Shown: positions 1 to 8,049 of the stretch, piece after piece
Layout: the number at the start of each line of letters is the position of its first letter
Position numbering within the stretch: position 1 is the stretch's first letter
DNA from: Bhargavaea cecembensis
Lineage (GTDB): Bacteria; Bacillota; Bacilli; Bacillales_A; Planococcaceae
Direction of reading: 5' to 3'
Assembly (NCBI RefSeq): GCF_001619585.1
Contig: NZ_LQNT01000001.1
Span: forward strand, 310,001-374,000
Length of the DNA: 64,000 nucleotides
Translations under genes and position numbers: made by a program
The notes under the pieces: model-generated
The model's input: the letters and a program-made list of their open reading frames with translations, nothing else
The model's database searches: none
Told to the model about the DNA's origin: nothing

Positions 1-277
1 TCTCGACCGCCTTGACCCGTCCGGCATCCAGCGCCTGAAAAAAGAGCTGGTCATCTCCGACAGTGCATCGCTCATTTACTATTCGGAGAGCGGGAAAAAG
101 CTTGTGATGGAAGAGCGGCAGCCGAACAAGATCGATTACAACGCCTATGTACAAAAGGCGGACAGCTATTCCGGCTTCCTCGAGTCATGCGGCGTCAGCA
201 TCAAGGAGCTGACGACGGTTGAGATTTCAGAGCCGAACGTGATCGGTTCAGATTACGACATCAAGGTCGATTATTAA
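1..277 (+). CDS. C-terminal part of an unrecognised protein
   Basis: An open frame enters from the left edge (codons in phase with base 2) and ends in TAA at 275-277. The visible 91 residues are mixed charged and hydrophobic, with no membrane segment and the C-terminal end YDIKVDY. I do not recognise the family. It lies 27 bp before the next gene on the same strand and is probably the upstream member of the pilus transcription unit, but nothing in the fragment itself shows a pilus role. Confidence 0.6.
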   Translation, partial: LDRLDPSGIQRLKKELVISDSASLIYYSESGKKLVMEERQPNKIDYNAYVQKADSYSGFLESCGVSIKELTTVEISEPNVIGSDYDIKVDY

Positions 278-304
278 CTATGAAACATTGAAAGAGGGTC
301 CGAC

Positions 305-1162
305 ATGCTCGATTATATCTTCTTGGTGATTGCGGCCATCATCCTATTTCCGATTCTCTTTTTGCTCATGCAGAAAGGGAAGGCAGGTAAGCTCTTGGTC
401 ACCATTGCATCCTCTGGGTTCTTCATCGCGCTTGCGGGCATCTACCTGCAGAACCAATTCACTCTCTACTATTCTTTCCTCGGCATGCTGGGGCTTTCGT
501 TTGCCGCTTCAGTCCTGATCGGCAAGCGTGCCGGCGAAGAGGCGGTTGCAGATGTCCCGGATGTGTTGGTGGGACCAGTTGATTTCCGTGAGGAGTCGTT
601 CGATTCCCAAATGCCCCGTAGCGAAGCGGATGAATTTGAACTTCTAGTAGAGTCCATTAAGGATGGCTCAGGATCACAGATGTCACTGCAAGCGGCCGAA
701 ACAACTGCTGCGGCGGACGAAGAGTCTGATGAAATCCACGACGAACTGGAAATTAGCACTCCTCTAAAAATCCAGGTCACACGCGAAGAGTCGGCTGCAT
801 CCGCAGAAACTGCAAAATTGGGGGCGCTCCGTGAAGAGCCGATGCAGTATGAACCTGAAATACCCACTTCAGCGGAGGAAAATGCCGGGCTGCTGACCGA
901 CGACGATGAATTGCCGGTCGTCGGCACGCCGATTCAAACATCCCATGAAGCTCCGAGGGGAGAAAGCGGACACCCGGCACCTGATTGGGCAGATGAAGAC
1001 GACTTTCTCGAAGAGGATCTGGAATCCTGGCTGTCTTCACGTCCTGACCCTCCTGATGAGATGCAGAGGGAAAACGAGGAAGCTGAACCCGAGCCTGACC
1101 CGTTTGGGCTCTTAAGTGAAGAAGACCTGATTGTGGAGGATGGACAAGATGGAAAGCAATAA
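305..1162 (+). CDS. Membrane protein with long acidic tail, unknown function
   Basis: A 285-residue protein starting at ATG 305 behind an AAAGAGGG ribosome-binding site. Three closely spaced hydrophobic segments fill roughly residues 2-22, 30-48 and 54-72. The remaining two thirds is hydrophilic and very rich in Glu, Asp and Ser, probably disordered and cytoplasmic or cell-surface. No catalytic motif is visible and I do not recognise a family. Its stop overlaps the start of the VanW-domain gene by 14 bp, so the two are probably translationally coupled. Its place at the head of the pilus genes makes a role in pilus assembly or anchoring possible, but that is inference from position only. Confidence 0.8.
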   Translation: MLDYIFLVIAAIILFPILFLLMQKGKAGKLLVTIASSGFFIALAGIYLQNQFTLYYSFLGMLGLSFAASVLIGKRAGEEAVADVPDVLVGPVDFREESFDSQMPRSEADEFELLVESIKDGSGSQMSLQAAETTAAADEESDEIHDELEISTPLKIQVTREESAASAETAKLGALREEPMQYEPEIPTSAEENAGLLTDDDELPVVGTPIQTSHEAPRGESGHPAPDWADEDDFLEEDLESWLSSRPDPPDEMQRENEEAEPEPDPFGLLSEEDLIVEDGQDGKQ

Positions 1163-2561
1163 GAAATCATTATCGGTATTTATGGGCGTTCTCGCCTCCA
1201 CATTTTTCTTCTATATATTCGCTTCAGGCGGATCGATGCTTGCGGGGAACCTCCTGTTCCCTTCAAAAGACTTCGGGGAGAACACCTATATCGGTCCTTA
1301 CGATGTGTCTGACTTCAAAGAACCCGAGACGGTGAAGGTGCTGAGTGATGGGGTAACGGATTTGCAGGGCCGCTTTGACGTGAATATCGTCTACCAGGAC
1401 GCCTCTTTCCAGCTGCCGCAAGAGGCCGTTTCTTATGATGTTGACGGTACAATCGACAACGCATCCAGCGGTCAGGAAAACCCGATGCTCGCTCAAGTGA
1501 ATGGGGAAGCGGTACGTACGCTCCTGTCACAAAACTTTGGAGAGCTGAGCTTCACGGAGCAGGAACTCAGTTCCATCACAGACGGGATCGAACGGCGGCT
1601 AAGGTCCGGGACAATGCCGGCCAATATCCAGATCACCGACTTCATGGATGCCAACCGGCTTTCTGCGGCTGACCAGGTGGCTTCTACCACTTTCAGCGGC
1701 CAACCGGTCAGCAACGGTCTTCTGAATGCCATGGCTGCTTTGGACGGTTATCTAGTAGAAGCAGGATCATCCGTATCATTCATTCAAATGCTAGAGTCGA
1801 CGGAGAACGGTACCCTGACCGAGGCTGAGATGACACGGATTGCTTCCGTCCTGTACGCAACGGTGCTCAACACTAACTTCATCATCGATGAGCGGTCCAT
1901 CAGCGACCGGCTTCCCGAAGGAATTCCTGTCGGCTATGAGGCAGCAGTCAACATCTCCACGGGCATGGATTTCAAATTCACCAATCCTAACGGATCTGCG
2001 TTCACGATCAGAACGGATGTCACTGGCGATTCACTGACTGTTGCACTCGAAGGGTTGCCGCTCATGTATGACTACTCAACATCGGTCACCGGTTTGGAAA
2101 ACTTCGACCCACGGACGATTAAACAGTTCAGTGAAAATGTACGGACAGCTTCCCCTAGAATTGATGAAGAGGGGGAAGAAGGAGTCCGGGTTACAGTCCT
2201 AAAGCATGTCTCGGCCGGGTCCATCGAGCAATCGGTTGAGGAAGTATCAACTGACTTCTATGCCCCTGTCCACCGGATCGAAGTCCACAGGTTAAAACCG
2301 AAGGAACAGCCGGCTGCCGAGAACGGCGAGGGTAAGGAAACAGATGATGACGCTGACGGTTCCGATAGCTCGGAAACCTCTGAGGAAAATGACGATAACG
2401 GTTCCGAAACAGGTTCTGGCGGAGGTTCCACCGAAAACACTGGCGGATCCGGCAATACCGGGAAAGGATCCGATGAGGGTTCGACGGATGATGGTGACTC
2501 TAACCAAGACGACAGCGAAGAGATCATTTATGACAAAGGTGGCAATCCGATCGAGCCATGA
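1149..2561 (+). CDS. VanW-family exported protein
   Basis: A 470-residue protein. One N-terminal hydrophobic segment (about residues 9-30) acts as signal anchor. The central part carries the VanW-type block, visible around SVLYATVLNTNF ... DERSISDRLPEGIPVGYEAAV followed by the F-T-N-P segment. The C-terminal 100 or so residues are low complexity (Asp, Glu, Gly, Ser, Thr), typical of a cell-wall-spanning linker. GGAGG at 1135-1139 favours ATG 1149 over the upstream TTG 1131 and ATG 1140. VanW domains occur in vancomycin-resistance clusters, but their biochemical function is unknown. Here the gene lies between a membrane protein and pilB, so I read it as a cell-envelope accessory of the pilus and not as a resistance gene. 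Confidence 0.8.
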   Translation: MESNKKSLSVFMGVLASTFFFYIFASGGSMLAGNLLFPSKDFGENTYIGPYDVSDFKEPETVKVLSDGVTDLQGRFDVNIVYQDASFQLPQEAVSYDVDGTIDNASSGQENPMLAQVNGEAVRTLLSQNFGELSFTEQELSSITDGIERRLRSGTMPANIQITDFMDANRLSAADQVASTTFSGQPVSNGLLNAMAALDGYLVEAGSSVSFIQMLESTENGTLTEAEMTRIASVLYATVLNTNFIIDERSISDRLPEGIPVGYEAAVNISTGMDFKFTNPNGSAFTIRTDVTGDSLTVALEGLPLMYDYSTSVTGLENFDPRTIKQFSENVRTASPRIDEEGEEGVRVTVLKHVSAGSIEQSVEEVSTDFYAPVHRIEVHRLKPKEQPAAENGEGKETDDDADGSDSSETSEENDDNGSETGSGGGSTENTGGSGNTGKGSDEGSTDDGDSNQDDSEEIIYDKGGNPIEP

Positions 2562-2590
2562 TAAGCATGCATAGAGAGGAGGAGGATCTG

Positions 2591-4246
2591 ATGGTGCAGG
2601 CCAGAATGCGGCTGGGAGACATGCTGATCGAGTCCGGCCATATCACCGCTGAACAGCTGGAAACCGTTCTGAAAGAAAAGCCGAAGGAGCAGCGGCTGGG
2701 CGAGGCGCTCGTGCAAAAGGGCTTCATCACGGATATGCAGCTGGTTGAAACGCTTGAGCTGCAGTTGGGCATTCCTCACGTCAATCTGTTCCGTTATCCT
2801 TTTGAGCCGCAGATTTTCTCGCTCGTGTCAAAAGAATTCGCCAAGCGGAATCTGCTTGTGCCCTTGAAAATCGAGGGGGACAAGCTGTTTGTTGCCATGA
2901 TCAATCCGACTGACTATATCGCAATTGAAGACCTCCGGCTGTCCACCGGATTCCAGATCGAGCCGGTCCTCGCCTCACAGGACGACATCCAGAAGACAAT
3001 CGCCAAATTCTATGAAGAAACGTTTGATGACCTGTTCATAGAAGATCAGAAAAACAAGGAAGAGGACGAGGAGAGCCTTACCGACCTCGACTCGCCGATT
3101 GTTCGCCTTGTCAACCAGATCCTGTCGGCTGCTGTCGTCCAGAAAGCATCTGACATCCACTTTGATCCGAGGGAGCACAAGGTGCTAGTACGGTTCCGGG
3201 TGGATGGCATGCTGAAGGACGAACGGGCACTGCCGAAACATATGCAGGCGATGGTGACGGCGCGAATCAAGATCATGTCCGGATTGGACATCACCGAACA
3301 CCGGGTTCCGCAAGATGGAAGGATTAAGACAAATGTGGATTTCCGGCCGATCGACCTGCGTGTATCGTCCCTTCCGACCGTTTACGGCGAGAAGATCGTC
3401 ATGCGGATTCTCGACCTGAGCAGTTCACTGACCGACATGGGACGGCTCGGATTCAACCGGATCAACTTGGACCGGTTCACGAAAGAGATCATGAAGCCGA
3501 GCGGGATCGTTCTGATCTCGGGTCCGACGGGTTCAGGAAAGTCCTCGACGCTGTACGCAGCACTCAACCAGCTGAACCGCGAGGAAGTCAACATCATCAC
3601 CGTGGAAGATCCGGTCGAATACCAGTTGGGCGGCATCAACCAGGTACAGGTGAATTCAAATGTCGGGATGACGTTTGCTGCCGGGCTCCGCTCGATTCTC
3701 AGGCAGGACCCGGACATCATCATGGTCGGGGAAATCCGGGACAGGGAAACCGTAGATATAGCGGTCCGGGCATCGCTGACCGGCCACCTTGTCCTGAGCA
3801 CGATCCACACGAACGATTCGGTCTCCACAATTACCCGTCTCCTCGACATGGGCGTGGAACCATTCCTCGTGACGGCCTCGCTGAACGCGGTCGTCGCCCA
3901 GCGGCTTCTCCGGCGGGTATGCCGGGACTGCGGTGAGAAAATGCCGGCAACGGAACGCGAGCGGGAAATCTCCGCAAAGCGAGGAATCAAGATCGAGGAA
4001 GTGACGCGCGGGGCGGGCTGCCCGTCCTGCAACATGTCCGGTTACCGGGGCCGGATCGCGATCCATGAAGTACTGGTGGTCGACGATGACATGCGTTCGG
4101 CGATCAACCGGGGCGAAGGGGCTGCAAAAATGAAGGAAATCGCCATCCGGAACAAGACGATCTTCCTCATGGATGACGGCCTCCTCAAAGTAAAACAGGG
4201 AATCACGACGACGGAAGAAGTGTTCCGTGTCGCGATGCTCGATTAG
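2591..4246 (+). CDS. pilB: Type IV pilus extension ATPase PilB (GspE family)
   Basis: A 551-residue hexameric ATPase expected to drive pilin polymerisation from the cytoplasmic face of the membrane. The N-terminus has two tandem MshEN-type motifs: RLGDMLIESGHITAEQLETV and RLGEALVQKGFITDMQLVET, the form known to bind cyclic di-GMP. The ATPase core shows Walker A GPTGSGKSST, the Walker B region DPDIIMVGEIRD, His-box residues in STIHTND, and a C-terminal four-cysteine zinc motif (CRDC ... CPSC). ATG 2591 sits just behind a GGAGGAGG ribosome-binding site; an in-frame ATG at 2558 lies before that site and is unlikely. It starts 29 bp after the VanW gene and is followed by pilT. Confidence 0.93.
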   Translation: MVQARMRLGDMLIESGHITAEQLETVLKEKPKEQRLGEALVQKGFITDMQLVETLELQLGIPHVNLFRYPFEPQIFSLVSKEFAKRNLLVPLKIEGDKLFVAMINPTDYIAIEDLRLSTGFQIEPVLASQDDIQKTIAKFYEETFDDLFIEDQKNKEEDEESLTDLDSPIVRLVNQILSAAVVQKASDIHFDPREHKVLVRFRVDGMLKDERALPKHMQAMVTARIKIMSGLDITEHRVPQDGRIKTNVDFRPIDLRVSSLPTVYGEKIVMRILDLSSSLTDMGRLGFNRINLDRFTKEIMKPSGIVLISGPTGSGKSSTLYAALNQLNREEVNIITVEDPVEYQLGGINQVQVNSNVGMTFAAGLRSILRQDPDIIMVGEIRDRETVDIAVRASLTGHLVLSTIHTNDSVSTITRLLDMGVEPFLVTASLNAVVAQRLLRRVCRDCGEKMPATEREREISAKRGIKIEEVTRGAGCPSCNMSGYRGRIAIHEVLVVDDDMRSAINRGEGAAKMKEIAIRNKTIFLMDDGLLKVKQGITTTEEVFRVAMLD

Positions 4247-4255
4247 GCGGGATGA

Positions 4256-5320
4256 ATGATGAATGAACAATTAATATCGATGAAAGAAACAATTGATTCT
4301 ATTTTGACGGCGGCCTTCAATTACAGTGCCTCGGACATCCACTTCTCGGTGGGCGTGCCGCCGATCTTCCGTGTCCACGGTGAACTTAAGAGGTACGGCA
4401 AGGAAATCAACAAGCCGCAGTTCACGGAAGACATCGCGAAGGCGGTGATCCCCGAGACGCTTTACGATGATTTTCTTGAAAAAGGGCAACTGGACTTCTC
4501 GTATGCGGTTCACGGAATTTCCCGGTTCCGGGTGAACGCCTATCGCCAGCGCGGTTCCGTTTCGCTCGCATTCCGGACGATCCCGACAAAGATCATGAGT
4601 GTCGAGGACCTGGGAATGCCGGAAGTTCTGAAGGAGCTTGCGGAAACGCCGCAGGGCCTGATTCTCGTGACCGGCCCGACCGGTTCCGGGAAGTCAACAA
4701 CTCTTGCAGCAATGATCAGGCACATCAATGAAAAAATGCGGAAGCACATCATCACGCTGGAAGACCCGATCGAATTCGTCCACAATCACGGCACATCGAT
4801 CATCGACCAGCGGGAAGTCGGTTTCGACACCGATTCGTTCGCGGACGGGTTGCGTGCGGCACTACGTCAGGACCCGGATGTGATCCTCGTCGGGGAAATG
4901 CGGGATCTTGAGACGATCTCGATTGCCATCACAGCGGCGGAAACCGGCCATCTCGTCTTCGGAACGCTCCACACATGGAGCGCGGCATCGACAATCGACC
5001 GAATTATTGACGTATTTCCTTCCTCCCAGCAGACCCAGATCCGGATTCAGCTGGCGGGTGTCCTGAAAGCGGTCGTCTCGCAACGACTGTTCAAGACAAA
5101 GGACGGCAAGGGGCGCCGTGCCGCCACGGAAATCATGATCAACAACCCGGCGATCGGCAACCTGATCAGGACGGAGAAGATTCACCAGATCCCAAGTGTC
5201 ATCCAGACAAACCGCGCAGCCGGCATGCATACGATGTCCACTTCCGTCCAGGCACTGGTCGACAGTGGGGCCATCGACCGTGAAATCGCCAAAGGCTATC
5301 TGGAAAGCGAGGACCACTGA
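4256..5320 (+). CDS. pilT: Type IV pilus retraction ATPase PilT
   Basis: A 354-residue ATPase that in T4P systems disassembles the pilus and powers twitching. Seen are Walker A GPTGSGKSTTLAA, the Walker B region DPDVILVGEMRDLET, FGTLHTWSA (His box) and near the C-terminus NPAIGNLIRTEK, a variant of the PilT AIRNLIRE signature with Gly in place of the first Arg and Thr for the last Glu. It lacks the MshEN domain and zinc motif of its neighbour PilB, as expected for PilT. The start is one of two adjacent ATGs (4256/4259) behind a GGCGGG site 9 bp after pilB. The gene overlaps pilC by one base. Confidence 0.92.
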   Translation: MMNEQLISMKETIDSILTAAFNYSASDIHFSVGVPPIFRVHGELKRYGKEINKPQFTEDIAKAVIPETLYDDFLEKGQLDFSYAVHGISRFRVNAYRQRGSVSLAFRTIPTKIMSVEDLGMPEVLKELAETPQGLILVTGPTGSGKSTTLAAMIRHINEKMRKHIITLEDPIEFVHNHGTSIIDQREVGFDTDSFADGLRAALRQDPDVILVGEMRDLETISIAITAAETGHLVFGTLHTWSAASTIDRIIDVFPSSQQTQIRIQLAGVLKAVVSQRLFKTKDGKGRRAATEIMINNPAIGNLIRTEKIHQIPSVIQTNRAAGMHTMSTSVQALVDSGAIDREIAKGYLESEDH

Positions 5321-6525
5321 TGCCGCGCTATCAATATGACGGCAGGGACCGGAAACGAGTGAGGAAGGGCACGATCCAGGCGGACAATCGCCGCGAAGCG
5401 GTGCTGAAGCTCCGTGACCAGGGCATACGGGTTCTAAACATCAATGAGATGCCAGAGACGACACTGACGAAGGAAATTTCCATCGGCAGCCCGGTAAAAC
5501 GGCCTCAGCTCATCATGTTCCTTCAGCAGTTTTCCACACTGCTCCGAGCCGGCGTGACGATCGTCGAAGCGATCACCATCCTCTCCCAGCAAGTCGAGTC
5601 CAAGCCGTTCCGGAAGATCCTGTCGGAAATCGGGGATGACCTGCGTGGCGGGGGCTCTCTCAGTGAAGCGATGGCCAAGCACCCAAAAGTGTTCGAGCCG
5701 CTCACGCTCAATATGATTGCAGCGGGTGAAGCATCCGGAACGATCGACGACTCACTCGACCGCCTGGCCGTCCACTATGAAAAGTCGTATGCGACCCGCC
5801 AAAAGGTCGTCTCGGCGATGGTGTACCCGGTCGTCGTGCTCGTTCTTGCATTCGGAGTCGTTATCTTCCTGCTTACCTCGATCGTCCCGATGTTCGTCGA
5901 GATGTTTGAGAGCCTGGATGCGGAACTTCCAGCGATTACTCTGTTCGTCCTTGGGGCGAGTGAGTTTATGCAGAAGTATTGGTATATTCTCGTCGGTTTT
6001 GTTCTGCTGGTTGTCATCGGAATCTATGTGATGAACCGGACGAAGGAAGGCAAGTACATGATTGACACGTTCCTCCTCCGGATGCCACTGATCGGCGACT
6101 TGATGAAGAAATCGGTGCTGTCAACGATGACCCGGACGCTCAGCTCGCTGTTTACGAGTTCGGTCCCGATCCTGCAGGCGATGACGATCACCGAACGGAT
6201 CGTCGACAACGCCGTTATTGCAAAAGTCATGAGGGAATCGCGGAACTCCCTCCAGCAGGGGAACTCCATTGCAGCACCGATGAACGGCCACTGGGCGTTT
6301 CCGCCGCTCATCCCGCATATGATCGCAATCGGCGAACAGACTGGTGCCCTCGACAAAATGCTCGTCAAAGTCGCCGAATTCTATGAGAAAGAAGTAGAAA
6401 CGGCAACCGAGCGGATGAAGGCATTGATCGAACCGCTCATGATGATTTTTTTGGCTATCATTGTCGGAACAATCGTCATGGCCATCATGATTCCGATGTT
6501 CAGCATGTACGAGCAGGTGGGATAG
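5320..6525 (+). CDS. pilC: Type IV pilus inner-membrane platform protein PilC
   Basis: A 401-residue polytopic membrane protein of the T2SS F family, the platform that couples the PilB/PilT motors to the growing pilus. Two related cytoplasmic helical domains (about residues 65-190 and 270-390) each carry the FLQQFSTLLRAGV / MTRTLSSLFTSSVP type start and a GE-x-(S/T)-G motif (AAGEASG, IAIGEQTGAL). Three hydrophobic segments are visible around 170-195, 218-238 and 372-395. The length is normal for the family. The ATG overlaps the pilT stop (TGATG). No terminator hairpin was found before the pilin gene, so readthrough into it is possible. Confidence 0.92.
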   Translation: MPRYQYDGRDRKRVRKGTIQADNRREAVLKLRDQGIRVLNINEMPETTLTKEISIGSPVKRPQLIMFLQQFSTLLRAGVTIVEAITILSQQVESKPFRKILSEIGDDLRGGGSLSEAMAKHPKVFEPLTLNMIAAGEASGTIDDSLDRLAVHYEKSYATRQKVVSAMVYPVVVLVLAFGVVIFLLTSIVPMFVEMFESLDAELPAITLFVLGASEFMQKYWYILVGFVLLVVIGIYVMNRTKEGKYMIDTFLLRMPLIGDLMKKSVLSTMTRTLSSLFTSSVPILQAMTITERIVDNAVIAKVMRESRNSLQQGNSIAAPMNGHWAFPPLIPHMIAIGEQTGALDKMLVKVAEFYEKEVETATERMKALIEPLMMIFLAIIVGTIVMAIMIPMFSMYEQVG

Positions 6526-6584
6526 GCAGGAAAAACCACAAGAAAACGGTCGAAATGTGTAGAAAAGAAAAAAGAGAGAACATC

Positions 6585-6613
6585 TATGCAAATCTATTAA
6601 TCTAGCCTATAAT
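6585..6613 (+). promoter_or_regulatory. Promoter of the pilin gene
   Basis: A consensus -10 TATAAT is at 6608-6613 with a weak -35 (TATGCA, 6585-6590) 17 bp upstream, about 45 bp before the pilin ATG, in an AT-rich 127-bp gap. Together with the strong AGGGGGAAA ribosome-binding site at about 6638-6646, this suggests that the major subunit is expressed more strongly than the assembly genes. Confidence 0.6.
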
Positions 6614-6652
6614 AGGTTTGAAGTAATCATAAAGTCATAGGGGGAAAGTCTT

Positions 6653-7111
6653 ATGTTGAAGTTTGTCCAAAAGAAATTAAAAGAGGAAAAAGGGCTCACA
6701 CTGATCGAGCTCTTGGCGGTTATTGTCATTTTGGCAATCATTGCAGCGATTGCGATTCCGGCGATTGGAAATATCATGGAAAATAGTCGATACACAGCTG
6801 TTAAAAGTGATGCAATTAACGTAATTAATGCCGCGCAATTGTATTACACTGATACAGCTTCTCCAGTTACACCTGTAACGGTAGAAATTCTGAAAAATGA
6901 TAACTTTTTGGAATCATCAGGCGAGATTCCAGATGCCTCAACAGTTAGTGCAAACAGTCCACATGCATTAACAACTCCAGCCGGTACACCAATTGTATTT
7001 TCGGGTACTAAATCTGTAACATTTACTGGAGCTACTATTCAAGGTATTAACGATGATGACACAAAGGGTAGCGAAGTAGATGATGAGGATGGAATTACAA
7101 TAGACGAGTAA
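6653..7111 (+). CDS. Type IV major prepilin
   Basis: A 152-residue class III signal-peptide protein. Residues 1-14 form a short basic leader ending KEEKG, cleaved by prepilin peptidase before LTLIELLAVIVILAII. The conserved Glu at mature position 5 and the about 20-residue hydrophobic helix with Pro at mature position 22 are present. The residue after the cleavage site is Leu, where Phe is usual. The C-terminal head is small, without a cysteine pair, and ends in an acidic tail (DDEDGITIDE). The gene is much richer in A+T than its neighbours, especially after the helix-coding part. It is the only pilin in the cluster. It has its own promoter and lies between pilC and pilM. Confidence 0.9.
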   Translation: MLKFVQKKLKEEKGLTLIELLAVIVILAIIAAIAIPAIGNIMENSRYTAVKSDAINVINAAQLYYTDTASPVTPVTVEILKNDNFLESSGEIPDASTVSANSPHALTTPAGTPIVFSGTKSVTFTGATIQGINDDDTKGSEVDDEDGITIDE

Positions 7112-7125
7112 TAGGAGTTGACCCC

Positions 7126-8046
7126 ATGTCCCCATCCCTTTTCAAACGCCGTCAGCGCGTCGTGTCAGTGACGATCGAATCCGACGCGATCCGCTACGCG
7201 GAGCTGCGGTCTGCCGATCCGCTCGTCCTTGAGCGGGTCGGTGAGGTGCCTCTGCCGGCAGGTGCTGTCGATGGCGGCCAGGTCGCCGATCCGGCGGCCC
7301 TCGCTGCGGCGGTGGAGGGGGCGGTCGGGCAGTGGGGGATCGGACGCAGGCGTGTCCGGTTCCTCGCGCCCGATAATTATGTCATGATCCGAAAAGTGCA
7401 AACTCCGGCCGATGTCCCTGAAGATGAGCTGAAAGGCTACTTCTTCATTGAGATCGGCTCTTCTCTTTATTTGCCGTTCGACGATCCGCTGTTCGACGTC
7501 GTGCCGTATGCCGGTGAAGGGGAAGAGCGGGAGTCGCTCATTATTGCCACGAAGGAAAGCGTGATCCGGCAATATGAGCGTGCGCTGGACGGCGCGAAGC
7601 TGAAGCCCGTGGAGTGTGACATCGCCCCGCTCGCCCTGTACCGCCTTGCCTATATCCAGCACGGACTGGAAGAAAAACGAAACGTCCTGATCGCCGATTT
7701 TCATGACGGCAATCTGACTGTTTCGATCTTCCACAATCATCAGCCGCTGTTTATGCGGCCGATTGACTTCGGAGATGATGAGGACCGGTCGCCTGACGCG
7801 GCATACCGTGAAATATCAAAGATCATCAATTTCTACACATTTAATATGATGGACGGCAACGAGACAATCGACTGTCTGTTCATCGCGGGTGAATATGAAG
7901 GGGCCGAGGAACTGAACCGGCTCTTCCGCGAACAGATGGGCCAGGAAACCGGGCATGTCCTGAACGGTCCGGCGCAAGATGCGTCAGGCCAGGAATGGCC
8001 TGCGAGATTCGACCGGGTGATCGGCCTGGCATTGAAAGAGGTGTAA
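7126..8046 (+). CDS. pilM: Pilus assembly protein PilM
   Basis: A 306-residue soluble actin-like (FtsA-fold) protein that forms the cytoplasmic ring of the T4P alignment complex and binds the N-terminus of PilN. Seen are an N-terminal V-S-V-T-I-E-S-D-x-I-R strand pair, the central LIADFHDGNLTVSIFHN phosphate-binding segment and a C-terminal FIAGEYEGAEEL segment. ATG 7126 follows TAGGAG, 14 bp after the pilin stop. The base composition returns abruptly to GC-rich here. pilN starts four bases after its stop. Confidence 0.85.
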   Translation: MSPSLFKRRQRVVSVTIESDAIRYAELRSADPLVLERVGEVPLPAGAVDGGQVADPAALAAAVEGAVGQWGIGRRRVRFLAPDNYVMIRKVQTPADVPEDELKGYFFIEIGSSLYLPFDDPLFDVVPYAGEGEERESLIIATKESVIRQYERALDGAKLKPVECDIAPLALYRLAYIQHGLEEKRNVLIADFHDGNLTVSIFHNHQPLFMRPIDFGDDEDRSPDAAYREISKIINFYTFNMMDGNETIDCLFIAGEYEGAEELNRLFREQMGQETGHVLNGPAQDASGQEWPARFDRVIGLALKEV

Positions 8047-8049
8047 CGA

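Noticed and set aside
1149-2561. Vancomycin resistance function for the VanW gene
   Set aside because: No vanHAX-type ligase, dehydrogenase or dipeptidase is near; the neighbours are pilus genes.
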